Assembly (NCBI GenBank): GCA_021413735.1
Contig: JAIOPV010000109.1
Location: forward strand, 26,615 to 90,614
DNA from: Planctomycetota bacterium
Lineage (GTDB): Bacteria > Planctomycetota > Planctomycetia > Gemmatales > Gemmataceae
Reading direction: 5' to 3'
DNA length: 64,000 bases
Under the pieces are notes generated by a model that saw only the letters and a program-made list of their open reading frames with translations, had not been told where the DNA came from and made no database searches. This document shows positions 51,061 to 60,265 of this stretch, piece after piece. Numbering within the stretch: position 1 is the stretch's first letter; each line of letters opens with the position of its first letter. A program made the translations under genes and the position numbers.

Positions 51061-53535
51061 TCACCGGTTAAACAGGAACTCGCGGCTATTCGTCAGCACC
51101 CACAGCAAATCTTGCAGGCCGTCCTTCACGGTCGGGGCCGACTTCACCCAACCCTCGGCCTTCTTCGCCTCGTCGGCTGACGGCAACCGCGACCACGTCA
51201 CGAGATACAACTCCTCGATCGCCTTCGGCAGCGGCACTTTATCCGCCGTCAGTTTTTCAATGCGGCCCGTTGCGGCTCCGATCTTGCCGTTTAGCGTCGT
51301 GCCGTTGAGCAGGTGCATTGCTTGCGCGATGTTCGGCGCTCCCGTGCGTTCGCACTCGCACAACACCTGACGCGCCGGCCGGCCGAACGTGTCCATCAGG
51401 TACGACTTCACTTCGCTGTCTGGAAGCTGAATCGCCCGCGTCCCCAAGGGCAAACCCGTGTACTTCTCGCGGGTGCCGGTGGCGTAATCCACAGCGTCAG
51501 CGAGTTGTTCCGCACTCAACCGGCGAACCGTGCGATGCGTGAAATGCGTGTTCGCGGCGTCGATCTTGTTGCCGTCGGTGGTCGTCGCGGAAAGCTGATA
51601 CGCTCGGCTATTGAAGATCGTTCGCAGCAGATGCTTCACGTCAAACTTGGCCTTAGCGAAGTCCTCAGCGAGCGCATCGAGGAGTTCCGGATTGCTCGCG
51701 GGGTTAGTGGCTCGCATGTCGTCGAGCGGTTCCACCAGACCGTGGCCCATCGTGTAGCCCCAGAAGCGGTTCGCGAGGTTCCGGCTGAACATCTTGTTCT
51801 CCGGCGTCGTGAGCCAGTCCGCGAGACGCTTGCGGCGGTCGAACTCGTCATCCCACGATTGCTTCGGGTCGCCGTCGAGCGGCATCGGCTTTACCGTGAT
51901 CCGCTTCCGTGGGTGCGACGCCTCACCAGCCGACCGAATGAAGATGACCGTTTCCGAACCGAACAGGCCGAACTCCTGGCTGGGCTTTGTGCCGATGCGG
52001 GTGAAGAACGCGGTCAGGCCGTAGTAGTCGTCCTGGCTCCACTTCTCGAACGGGTGATGGTGGCACTTCGCACAGCCAATGCGGATGCCGAGGAAGAGTT
52101 GGGCGGTCGTTTCGGCCCATTCATCGGCACCGCGACCGATCTTGAAGAAGTTCGCCGGGCCGTCGAGGAACGTGCTGCCCTCGGCGGTCACGATGTCGCG
52201 AACAAACTGGTCGGCCGGCACGTTATCGCGCACCTGGGCACGCACCCAGTTGTGAAAGCTCCACATGCCTTTTTCTTGCAGAGCCGTGCGGTTGATGCGG
52301 AGCAGGTCGCCCCACTTGAGTGCCCACCAGTCGGTGAACTCGCCGCGTTCGAGTACCTTGTCGATGGCTTTGCTGCGTTTCTTTGAGTCTTTGTCAGCGA
52401 GGAACGCACGAATTTCGTCGGGCGTCGGCATCGTGCCAATCGCGTCGAGATACAGGCGACGAAGGAACTCATCGTCGGTGCAGAGCGCCGACGGCGTGAG
52501 GCCGAGGTCTTTCCACTTCGCGATGAGCTTCTGGTCGATGAAGTTGTTCGCGGGAATGTCCGGGTACTTCTCGATCTTCGCGAACGGCAGCGTGACCTGA
52601 GCAATCTCGGCCTGCCCGCCGAAGCGAATCATGATGTGCGTCTCGCCCGGCTTCTTTGCCGTGACCAACCCCGCGGCCGTGATGCCAGCCACGGAATCGT
52701 TCAGGGCGTCGAACTGCGCCGTGGCAGTGACATCTTCACGCCGACCGTCTGCCCATACAGCCGTGATCGCGAGTTGTTGCTGCTCGCCCGGCACCATGAC
52801 GCGAGTTGCCGGGAACACTTCCAGCTTCGTGACTTCGATGTCTTTCTTGGCATCGGGTGCGGGGGCTCCGTCTTCGAGCCATTGCCGCATGCGGACGTAA
52901 TCGCGGCTGTTGTGCTTCAGCTTCTCGCCGCCGCCGTGCTCCATGACGAGCGCCGGTTTCGCCAGCAAGATACTTCGTTCGGGGTCGCTCACGACGACTC
53001 GCCGACCCTCGTTGCTCCGCACAATCTGGTCGTGATCGAATGCGGGGTCGAAGCCGAACAGCGACAGCCGGAAGCCGCCGCGACCGAGCGATGCACCGTG
53101 GCATGCACCCGAGTTGCAGCCCGCTTTCGTGAGGATCGGCACGATCTCGTTCGCAAAGCTCACCGGCAGATCGGCTGCCGCTTTCTCAGCAACCACAGTT
53201 ACGGACGCCTTCGCACCGTCGGCTTCGATCGCGATAGTCGTGCTACCGTCGCCCGCAGCGCGAACGATGCCACGGTCAGCGGTCGCCACCTTCGCGTTTC
53301 CGCTGGTGAAGCGAGCCGTGCGTGTGAGGTCGAACTTGCGACCGTCCGCCCACACGCCGAGGACGATGAGCCGTTGCTCGTCGCGCGGCCCCGAGAGCTT
53401 CACGGCTGTCGGATACACCACGAGTTCTTTTGGCGCACCGGCTGGTGGCTTGGGTGTTGGTGGGGCATCCGCTGCGGGAGTCTTTCCAGCAATGGCGATG
53501 AGAGCGATAGCAACGCTGAGAATTCGAGGCAGCAT
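51061..53535 (-). CDS. Secreted BIG2-like/DUF1549/DUF1553 protein, second copy
   Basis: An 824-residue exported protein built like the one at 12267-14753: signal peptide 1-20, BIG2-like segment (about 32-120), CNSGACHGASLGRGGFRLSLFGFDP, a second BIG2-like segment, DUF1549 with CAKCHHHPFEKWSQDDY, and DUF1553 with FWGYTMGHGLVEPLDDMRATNPASNPELLDA. The two are clearly paralogues. No DUF1501 gene is beside it, unlike the copy at 12267, so partner and partnerless forms coexist here. The start ATG 53535 is chosen for the signal peptide. Function unknown. Confidence 0.92.
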   Translation of the reverse strand: MLPRILSVAIALIAIAGKTPAADAPPTPKPPAGAPKELVVYPTAVKLSGPRDEQRLIVLGVWADGRKFDLTRTARFTSGNAKVATADRGIVRAAGDGSTTIAIEADGAKASVTVVAEKAAADLPVSFANEIVPILTKAGCNSGACHGASLGRGGFRLSLFGFDPAFDHDQIVRSNEGRRVVVSDPERSILLAKPALVMEHGGGEKLKHNSRDYVRMRQWLEDGAPAPDAKKDIEVTKLEVFPATRVMVPGEQQQLAITAVWADGRREDVTATAQFDALNDSVAGITAAGLVTAKKPGETHIMIRFGGQAEIAQVTLPFAKIEKYPDIPANNFIDQKLIAKWKDLGLTPSALCTDDEFLRRLYLDAIGTMPTPDEIRAFLADKDSKKRSKAIDKVLERGEFTDWWALKWGDLLRINRTALQEKGMWSFHNWVRAQVRDNVPADQFVRDIVTAEGSTFLDGPANFFKIGRGADEWAETTAQLFLGIRIGCAKCHHHPFEKWSQDDYYGLTAFFTRIGTKPSQEFGLFGSETVIFIRSAGEASHPRKRITVKPMPLDGDPKQSWDDEFDRRKRLADWLTTPENKMFSRNLANRFWGYTMGHGLVEPLDDMRATNPASNPELLDALAEDFAKAKFDVKHLLRTIFNSRAYQLSATTTDGNKIDAANTHFTHRTVRRLSAEQLADAVDYATGTREKYTGLPLGTRAIQLPDSEVKSYLMDTFGRPARQVLCECERTGAPNIAQAMHLLNGTTLNGKIGAATGRIEKLTADKVPLPKAIEELYLVTWSRLPSADEAKKAEGWVKSAPTVKDGLQDLLWVLTNSREFLFNR

Positions 53536-53681
53536 AATGAAACCCCTGGCGGGCCGGGCATGGTGCCCGGATGGGGAAGAAGCGATTGCGGCAGGTAAGT
53601 TAATCGTCGCGGATTGCTCGCACAGAGTCAAGAAGAAGACGGCATCCGCAAAGCGATCCCGCTCGACTCGTGTCGACGGGC

Positions 53682-54170
53682 TCAGCGACGCCAGGGTTTG
53701 CGTTCGCCATCATCGTCGTCGCGGTCGTCTAACCGCCGGCGACGCGGTCGATCGTCTTCATCTCCGTCGTCGTACTCGGCGGAACGTCGGCGGCGTGGCC
53801 GATCATCCTCGCCTTCATCATCGTAATCGTCAGGCCGACGGCGACGGGGCCGATCATCGTCGTCATCATCATCGTGTCTGCGCCGCCGACCATACTCTTT
53901 GGGCGGGGTCATCTGCGAGATGATCAGGACGAAGATGAGCGCTACCGGAAGCCCACTGAGACAAGCAAACGGGATCGCCGCTGCCGCTGAGATGATCCCA
54001 CCAATTATTCCCAAAACTGCTTGTTTCCGCGAAATTCCAACCATCATCGGGACGCACAAGCAGGTCAGGATGGCCAGAAGGTGGCCAAACATGGCCCCCA
54101 TTTGGGCGGCCTGAGCGGCCTGATTCTGTTGGTTAAACTGGTGCACCTGGGCGAACAATGCCAGTTCCAT
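53682..54170 (-). CDS. Membrane protein with Arg/Asp-rich cytoplasmic-type tail
   Basis: A 162-residue protein. A Gln-rich N-terminal segment (HQFNQQNQAAQAAQMG) precedes three hydrophobic stretches (about 27-45, 46-70 and 73-88). The C-terminal third alternates acidic and basic blocks: RRRRHDDDDDDD, RPRRRRPDDYDDE, RPRRRRSAEYDDGDEDD and RPRRRRLDDRDDDD. Each is a 15-18 residue repeat of [DE]-rich plus RPRRRR. I know no family; similar short membrane proteins with charged tails occur widely in planctomycetes. ATG 54170 is chosen because upstream codons look non-coding. The tail could bind lipid headgroups or RNA. Confidence 0.7.
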   Translation of the reverse strand: MELALFAQVHQFNQQNQAAQAAQMGAMFGHLLAILTCLCVPMMVGISRKQAVLGIIGGIISAAAAIPFACLSGLPVALIFVLIISQMTPPKEYGRRRRHDDDDDDDRPRRRRPDDYDDEGEDDRPRRRRSAEYDDGDEDDRPRRRRLDDRDDDDGERKPWRR

Positions 54171-54394
54171 TCGGTACTCACGCAATGGGGGAAGTGCGAA
54201 GGTAATAAGATGGTACTCGCCAACTTTTCCCGATCCAGTCAGAAATCTTGCTGAAAAGAAAACGTTCGACGCGAAGAGAGAATGAGGCGAACGGGGCGCA
54301 TTGTTACTGAACTCCACAACACCTGGCGACGGGTTGTGGAATGCGTGTCCGTACAATGTGTGAAAGGCGTTCGCGACCACACAGGAATCGGCAC

Positions 54395-55309
54395 ATGCTG
54401 GGTCGGCTGTTCAGCAAGATCAAATCGGGGCTCGCCAAGACCAAAAGCGTCTTCGGCGGCGTGTTCGACCTCCTCCGAGGGAAGGGGAAAGTCGATCAGG
54501 CGTTCCTCGACGAACTCGAAAAGCGACTGTATCTCGCGGACGTAGGCACGCAGGCCACAGCTCTGATCGTCGATCGCGTGCGGCAGGGATTCCGTGACAA
54601 GGAAGTGACCGGCGAGATCGAAGAGTTCGTCAAGAAGCAACTCCGCGAACTGCTGACCAACGAGACGCCCGGTATCCAGTGGGCAGCCACCGGCCCAACG
54701 GTCATCATGATCGCTGGTGTGAATGGTTCGGGGAAAACCACGAGCATCGCGAAGCTGGCGAAACGCCTGCAAACTGATGGCAAGAAGGTCGTCGTTGCGG
54801 CGTGCGACACGTTCCGGGCCGCGGCAGTTGAGCAACTCACGGTGTGGGCTGGCCGCATCGGTTGCGACATCGTGAAGCAAGGGCAAGGGGCGAACCCGTC
54901 GGCTGTCGCGTTTGATGCGTGCGAGAAGGCCAAGGCTCGCCAGTTCGATGTGTTGATCGTGGACACCGCTGGCCGGCTTCACACGCAGACGCACTTGATG
55001 AAGGAACTGGAGAAGATTCACGCCGTGGTGACAAAGCAGATTCCAGGTGCGCCGCACGAGGTTCTGTTGGTGCTTGACGCGACAACCGGCCAGAACGCGG
55101 TGACGCAGGCCGAGCAGTTCTCGAAATCGGTGAAGTGTACCGGGATCATCCTGTCGAAGCTCGACGGCACCGCGAAGGGCGGTTCGATCTTTGCGATCAA
55201 GCAGAAGCTCGGCCTGCCGGTGAAGTTCGTGGGTCTCGGCGAACAGATCGAGGACATGGAACCGTTCGACCCGGATGCGTTCGTGAACGAACTGTTCGAG
55301 AAGGGCTAA
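54395..55309 (+). CDS. ftsY: Signal recognition particle receptor FtsY
   Basis: A 304-residue SRP receptor that brings ribosome-SRP complexes to the membrane. The N domain (about 10-85) is followed by the GTPase G domain with GVNGSGKTTSIAKLA (G1), DTFRAAAVEQL, VDTAGRLHT (G3), LSKLDGTAKGG (G4) and GLGEQIEDMEPFDPDAFV at the end, which is typical of FtsY. It lacks the long acidic N-terminal domain of Escherichia coli FtsY, as in many bacteria. ATG 54395 is preceded by an AGGAAT ribosome site; the longer frame from 54341 is not credible. Confidence 0.96.
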   Translation: MLGRLFSKIKSGLAKTKSVFGGVFDLLRGKGKVDQAFLDELEKRLYLADVGTQATALIVDRVRQGFRDKEVTGEIEEFVKKQLRELLTNETPGIQWAATGPTVIMIAGVNGSGKTTSIAKLAKRLQTDGKKVVVAACDTFRAAAVEQLTVWAGRIGCDIVKQGQGANPSAVAFDACEKAKARQFDVLIVDTAGRLHTQTHLMKELEKIHAVVTKQIPGAPHEVLLVLDATTGQNAVTQAEQFSKSVKCTGIILSKLDGTAKGGSIFAIKQKLGLPVKFVGLGEQIEDMEPFDPDAFVNELFEKG

Positions 55310-55449
55310 CGGATCTCGGCCAATTCATGAGACAATTCTTAAACTCCGGAACGTTCTGGCGGTGACGCTTTTCGTGTGGTATCCAAGAGTAATCAGCTGC
55401 GCTCGCCCCTTCTCGCGCGGCACACAGGCCACACCATTCCGGCCTCGCA

Positions 55450-55890
55450 ATGCTCAAACAACTTCCCATCACCCTCCTCGGCGTTTTGTTGTGCGTCGTC
55501 GGCTGCGCCAACGACAAGCGCTCCGAGGTATCGGGCACCGTGAAGCTCAACGGCCAGGACATCCCGCAGGGTTCCATCAACTTCATTCCCATCGAAGGCA
55601 ACACCGGAGCAGGGGCGGGTGCGGTCATCGAGAATGGCAAGTATCACATTTCACGCGACAAGGGCGTCACCTCCGGGAAGAACCGCGTCGAAATTCGCGC
55701 GTTCGTGAATACCGGTCGCAAGGTTCAAGACCCCACCGGACCGCCCGGCACCATGACCACGGAGCGGGTTCCCGCTCTGCCTGCATCATTCAACGACCAG
55801 AGTACGCTCATCAAGGAGGTTAAATCCGGCACGGATACCATCGACTTCGACATCAATATTCCCGAGCCAGGCAAGTCCGGGGTGAAGTAA
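55450..55890 (+). CDS. Lipoprotein with carboxypeptidase-regulatory-like fold
   Basis: A 146-residue lipoprotein. The signal segment (5-18) ends with the lipobox VVGC (Cys19). The mature part, SEVSGTVKLNGQDIPQGSINFIPIEG, followed by AVIENGKYHISRDKGVTSGKNRVEIRAF, is the transthyretin-like pattern of planctomycete lipoproteins often found upstream of a DUF1559 gene. The DUF1559 gene follows 38 bases downstream, the same arrangement. The role of the pair is unknown; a surface structure is plausible. Confidence 0.88.
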   Translation: MLKQLPITLLGVLLCVVGCANDKRSEVSGTVKLNGQDIPQGSINFIPIEGNTGAGAGAVIENGKYHISRDKGVTSGKNRVEIRAFVNTGRKVQDPTGPPGTMTTERVPALPASFNDQSTLIKEVKSGTDTIDFDINIPEPGKSGVK

Positions 55891-55927
55891 ACCCTGAGTG
55901 TCAGGCTCGGTTCGCGGAGGATTATCC

Positions 55928-56872
55928 ATGTCATCCGGTTCGCATCGACGGGGATTCACGCTGATCGAGTTGTTAGTTGTCATCGCCATCATCGCCATCT
56001 TGATCGGCCTTTTGCTGCCTGCCGTGCAGAAGGTCCGCGAGGCCGCCGCCCGCCTAAAGTGCCAGAACAATCTGAAGCAAATGGGCATCGCCCTGCACGC
56101 TTACCACGATTCCAACGCACGCTTCCCGCTCGGCGTCGTGTGGAACAACGGCAGCTACTACGACACGCCACGAAGCGGTTGGAACTATCCTCTGTTCCCG
56201 TACATGGAACAGGGGAATCTGTACGCGATGTTCCCGGCTTCCGCCGGGCAACAGCAATGGACGCCATGGTTCAGTGCCGAGGCGACCAGCGCCACCGGCC
56301 CAACTCGCGTCATCATCCCGACATGGATCTGTCCGAGCGACACGGGAGTGATGCAGAACGTACAGTCGTGGGGGACGTTCTCGCTGGGGAACTATCACGC
56401 GGTGTTCGGCGGCTTGAACCTCGGCGGCGTGGTGGCGAATGCCGCGAATCAACGGTCTGTCTTCGGAGTGAAGTTCGGAGCCAAGATGTCGGAGATCACC
56501 GACGGTACGAGCAACTCAATGATGCTCGCGGAGTATCTGCGTTCGACCGGCGCGACCAACGATCAGCGCGGGATGCCGTGGGGCGATCAGCCGGGCTATG
56601 GTCAGGTCTTCACGCAGTTGTCGCCGAACAGTTCAAGCCCGGACCTCATCTATGTGGGATGGTGCAACAACCAGCCGACAAAGAATCTGCCGTGCATCGA
56701 CGGCGACAGCGGAGCGAACAACACGGTGGCGTCGCGAAGTCGACACACGGGCGGCGTGAACATTGTCATGGGCGACGGCTCAGTGCGTTTCATCCGGGAC
56801 GGGGTCGATTTGCTGACGGTTTGGCGTCCGCTTGCGACGATCGCGGGCGGCGAAGTGATCGGGAATTATTGA
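55928..56872 (+). CDS. DUF1559 pseudopilin-like protein
   Basis: A 314-residue protein with a type IV pilin/pseudopilin N terminus: a short basic leader (SSGSHRRG) followed by [24 protein letters not shown], recognised by prepilin peptidase just before FTLIE. The rest is DUF1559, with the C-terminal [17 protein letters not shown] (H-x9-DG motif). Planctomycetes encode many copies, which suggests species-specific secreted or pilin-like surface proteins. ATG 55928 has GGAGG 7 bases upstream. It is followed by a hairpin. Confidence 0.93.
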   Translation: MSSGSHRRGFTLIELLVVIAIIAILIGLLLPAVQKVREAAARLKCQNNLKQMGIALHAYHDSNARFPLGVVWNNGSYYDTPRSGWNYPLFPYMEQGNLYAMFPASAGQQQWTPWFSAEATSATGPTRVIIPTWICPSDTGVMQNVQSWGTFSLGNYHAVFGGLNLGGVVANAANQRSVFGVKFGAKMSEITDGTSNSMMLAEYLRSTGATNDQRGMPWGDQPGYGQVFTQLSPNSSSPDLIYVGWCNNQPTKNLPCIDGDSGANNTVASRSRHTGGVNIVMGDGSVRFIRDGVDLLTVWRPLATIAGGEVIGNY

Positions 56873-56891
56873 AGTGCGAACACGGTTTAGC

Positions 56892-56912
56892 GGTCGCCCC
56901 AGCGGGGCGACC
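56892..56912. terminator. Hairpin downstream of the DUF1559 gene
   Basis: GGTCGCCCC-AGC-GGGGCGACC forms a 9-bp stem 19 bases after the DUF1559 stop. No T-tract follows. The rest of the 270-base gap to the acyl-CoA ligase start at 57143 shows no further recognisable feature. Confidence 0.5.
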
Positions 56913-57142
56913 CACGACCTCTGCGTGGTCCGGTTATAACGGCAACATTTCTTCGCCGAACGGCTGACTGGACTGTCCCCATTGATTTCGCGACCTTGAC
57001 GCTCGAATAATGGCTTGTCGCATCGCTCGGGGCCGCTGTTCGCAGTACCACTTCAACTGCTGACCCAGACGCCCATCTGGATCGAATTTTCACAGCGGTC
57101 AGCCCTGATGCCTGCCGTCGGCTCTCCCGACGAAGGTGTTTC

Positions 57143-58882
57143 ATGGTCGCCGTCGTCCAAGATCAAGTGTCTCGACACCCGTGGGTTTCACATTACCCAC
57201 AGGGTGTCCCTCTCCACCTCGACTATCCGCAGGAACCGGTTCACTGGCTCCTCGAACAAGCCGCAAAGCGAACTCCGCAGCGAGTTGCGTGTCGATTCTT
57301 TCGGCAAGAACTCACTTACGAGCAACTGCTCAGGCAGAGCAAGCAGATGGCGTCTGCACTTCGCGAACGTGGACTCCAGCCGGGTGATCGTGTCGGCATC
57401 ATGTTGCCGAATGTGCCGGAATACCTCGTGAGTTTGTTTGGCACCTGGATGGCGGGCGGCGTCACCGTTCCGCTGAATCCGCTGATGGTGCCGGAGGAAC
57501 TCTCCGAGATCGTTCACTCGACCTCGTGCCGCTTCCTGGTCTCGCTTGATCTGCTGTTGCCGTTGGTGAGTTCAGCGGGTCACGATCAGCCTGATGTGGT
57601 GTTCGTCACCAGCTTGAAGGACCGCCTCCCGTGGTGGGATCGGCAGCTTTACAAGCTCGCGATGATTCACCGCCTCGGAATCGGCTCGCGCCATGTGCCA
57701 TCGGCTGCGGTTGAACTGACCGATGCACTCGCGGCAGCTTCAAGCGACTTTGTGCCGGAGCATGTGTCGCCGGAAGCGCCCGCGAACATCATGCCCAGCG
57801 GCGGCACGACCGGCTCGCCAAAATCGGTGCTACTGACGCACCGGAACCTCGTGTCGAACACCTGGCAGGTGTTCCATTGGAACGGTCAACGCGTGGGCGA
57901 AGATGTGGTTCTCGCGTGCCTGCCGTTCTTCCACAGTTACGGGCTGACGACCTGTGCGCTGTGCGGAATGGCGATGAACGCCACGCTGATCCTGCACCAT
58001 CGCTTCAAGGCGGACACAGTTCTGAAGCTGATCGAGCGCTGGCGGCCGACGCTCGTGCCCGCGGTGCCCGCGATGTTGGCGGCGTTCAACAAGGCACTGC
58101 GTCGGCGGAACTACGACCTCGGGGCGATCCGTTCCGTGATGTCTGGCGGTGCGCCGCTGAGTCCGGATGTATCGGCAGAGTTCGCCCAGAGAAGCGGTGC
58201 AGTCGTGGTCGAAGGCTACGGTTTGTCCGAAGCCAGCCCGGTTACGCACGCGGGGCCGCTTGATGGCACCGCACGGCCAGGCACCATCGGGATGCCAATG
58301 CCGGACACCGACGCGATGGTCGTGGACGCGACCACCGGCCTTGGGCCGCTGCCATTCGGCGAAGTCGGGGAGTTGGTGATTCGTGGTCCACAAGTGATGG
58401 CCGGCTATTGGAACGATCCCGAAGCGACGGCGACGGCACTTCGCAACGGCTGGCTGTACACCGGCGACCTTGCAACATGTGATGCGGATGGCTTCTTCAA
58501 GATCGTGGATCGCAAGAAAGATCTCATCATCACGTCCGGGGTGAACGTGTACCCAACGGATGTGGAACACGTCTTGCGAGAGTATTCGGAGATCGAAGAC
58601 ATCGCGATTCTCGGCGTGCCGGACGCACAGCGCGGCGAATTGGTGAAGGCAGTCGTCGTGCCGAAGGACATTCGCAAGTTCAGTCGGCGTGCGTTCGACG
58701 ACTTCGCCAAAAAGCATTTAGAAGTCCACAAACGGCCGCGTGTCGTGGAAGTGGTCGCAGGGCCGCTTCCACGCACGCTGCTGGGGAAGGTTTTGCGGCG
58801 AGTGCTTCGCGAACAGAAGGGCAAAGAAGCGACGACAGAAGAACCAAGCCCGGCGAGCGACGACCGTAAGATCGCTGGTTGA
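57143..58882 (+). CDS. Long-chain fatty acid-CoA ligase
   Basis: A 579-residue AMP-dependent ligase that activates fatty acids to acyl-CoA. The phosphate loop MPSGGTTGSPKSVLLTHRN has MPSGGTTG in place of the more usual YTSGTTG. GYGLSEASPV, DGFFKIVDRKKDLIITSGVNVYPTDVE and the C-terminal Lys in RTLLGKVLRR are typical of FadD-like enzymes. It is the first gene of a cluster (thiolase 64 bases after it, then FadJ and acyl-CoA dehydrogenase), which supports fatty-acid oxidation as its role. The ATG at 57143 gives MVAVVQDQV; substrate chain length is not determined. Confidence 0.92.
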   Translation: MVAVVQDQVSRHPWVSHYPQGVPLHLDYPQEPVHWLLEQAAKRTPQRVACRFFRQELTYEQLLRQSKQMASALRERGLQPGDRVGIMLPNVPEYLVSLFGTWMAGGVTVPLNPLMVPEELSEIVHSTSCRFLVSLDLLLPLVSSAGHDQPDVVFVTSLKDRLPWWDRQLYKLAMIHRLGIGSRHVPSAAVELTDALAAASSDFVPEHVSPEAPANIMPSGGTTGSPKSVLLTHRNLVSNTWQVFHWNGQRVGEDVVLACLPFFHSYGLTTCALCGMAMNATLILHHRFKADTVLKLIERWRPTLVPAVPAMLAAFNKALRRRNYDLGAIRSVMSGGAPLSPDVSAEFAQRSGAVVVEGYGLSEASPVTHAGPLDGTARPGTIGMPMPDTDAMVVDATTGLGPLPFGEVGELVIRGPQVMAGYWNDPEATATALRNGWLYTGDLATCDADGFFKIVDRKKDLIITSGVNVYPTDVEHVLREYSEIEDIAILGVPDAQRGELVKAVVVPKDIRKFSRRAFDDFAKKHLEVHKRPRVVEVVAGPLPRTLLGKVLRRVLREQKGKEATTEEPSPASDDRKIAG

Positions 58883-58946
58883 ATCGGAACCAACGGAGGA
58901 CTGACGTTCTCCGCTCGTCACGGATACGAGACAAGAAAGGTGATGT

Positions 58947-60245
58947 ATGTCCGCAACACGAACACTCCCGCCGCTTGCCGTGCTTGCTGGAGTGCGAACG
59001 CCGTTCGCCAAGGCGTTCGGTTCGCTCGCAAATGTGCCCGCCGACCAACTCGGTAAGGTCGCCGTTGAAGGCGTGCTGGCTCGTGCCAATCTGCGACCAA
59101 CCGATGTCGGCGAAGTCGTTTTCGGCAACGTCGCGGGACCGCCGGAATCGTCGAACGTCGGGCGTGTCATCGCTCTGCGAAGCGGCATCCCGCAAGATCG
59201 GGTCGCACACACCGTGAACCGCAACTGTGCCTCCGGGATGGAGTCGGTCTTCTCGGCGTGGCAAATCCTCGCGGAAGGCCGCACGGATCTGATCGTCGCG
59301 GGTGGCACGGAGTCGATGTCGAATGTTCCATTGCTCTGGAACCGACAGGCTCGCGACTTCCTCATGGACTGGAAGAAGGCCGGGATCGGCGGCAAGCTCT
59401 CGATGTTCCTGCGACGCTTCCGGCCGTCGCTGTTGAAGCCGGTGGTTGGCCTCGAACTCGGGCTCACCGATCCGACGTGCGGCCTGAACATGGGTCAGAC
59501 GGCCGAGATTCTGGCGAAGGAATTCGGCATCTCACGCACAGAGCAGGATCAGTTCGCGGTGACGAGCCACCAACGGACCATTAACGCATGGAAACGGGGT
59601 TTCTTCGCGGATGAGGTTGTGCCTGTGCCCGCTGATCTCACAAAAGGCGAAGCGGTGACGATGGACACGGGGCCACGGCCGGGTCAGTCACTCGAAGCGC
59701 TCGCCAAGTTGAAACCGATCTTCGACCGCAAGACGGGCACAGTGACCGCCGGTAACAGTTGTCCGATCACGGACGGTGCGGCCGCGGTGGTGCTGACGCC
59801 AGCCGACAAGCTCGCGGGTCGCGAACCGCTCGGGTACATCCGCGATTACGCTCTCGCTGGCTGCGATCCGCGACGCATGGGTTTGGGGCCAGTGTTCGCG
59901 ATCCACAAGTTGCTTCGCAAGACCGGCATGAAGCTCGCCGATTTCGATCTGGTGGAAATCAACGAGGCGTTCGCGGTGCAAGTGTTGGCGTGCAAGAAAG
60001 CGATGGCGTCCGAAGAGTTCGCACGTCGCGAACTGAACGATGACCGTGCCGTTGGCGAACTCGATCTCGACAAGGTGAACGTGAACGGCGGCGCGATTGC
60101 GTTAGGGCATCCGGTGGGCACGTCTGGCACCAGGCTCATCATCACGTTGCTGCGGGCACTGCGGGATCGCGGCTTGAAGCGAGGGCTGGCTTCGTTGTGT
60201 GTGGGTGGGGGACAAGGTGCCGCTGTGTGGCTCGAAGTTGCGTAA
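58947..60245 (+). CDS. Acetyl-CoA acyltransferase (3-ketoacyl-CoA thiolase)
   Basis: A 432-residue thiolase. The nucleophile Cys94 is in VNRNCASGMES; the other active-site motifs VEINEAFAV, NVNGGAIALGHPVGTSG (His) and LCVGGGQGAAV (Cys) are in place. It would release acetyl-CoA in the last step of beta-oxidation. The length and the 59-residue region between GGTESMSNVPLLW and GLELGLTDPTCGLNMGQTAE are more like the long FadI-type thiolases than the short degradative FadA. It is 20 bases upstream of the FadJ-like gene, so co-transcription is likely. Confidence 0.93.
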   Translation: MSATRTLPPLAVLAGVRTPFAKAFGSLANVPADQLGKVAVEGVLARANLRPTDVGEVVFGNVAGPPESSNVGRVIALRSGIPQDRVAHTVNRNCASGMESVFSAWQILAEGRTDLIVAGGTESMSNVPLLWNRQARDFLMDWKKAGIGGKLSMFLRRFRPSLLKPVVGLELGLTDPTCGLNMGQTAEILAKEFGISRTEQDQFAVTSHQRTINAWKRGFFADEVVPVPADLTKGEAVTMDTGPRPGQSLEALAKLKPIFDRKTGTVTAGNSCPITDGAAAVVLTPADKLAGREPLGYIRDYALAGCDPRRMGLGPVFAIHKLLRKTGMKLADFDLVEINEAFAVQVLACKKAMASEEFARRELNDDRAVGELDLDKVNVNGGAIALGHPVGTSGTRLIITLLRALRDRGLKRGLASLCVGGGQGAAVWLEVA

Positions 60246-60265
60246 TTCGGTTTGGGAGAATCGCC

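Noticed and set aside
54341..54394. N-terminal extension of FtsY from 54341
   Set aside because: Arg-rich and unlike the family; ATG 54395 has a ribosome site and a typical FtsY start.
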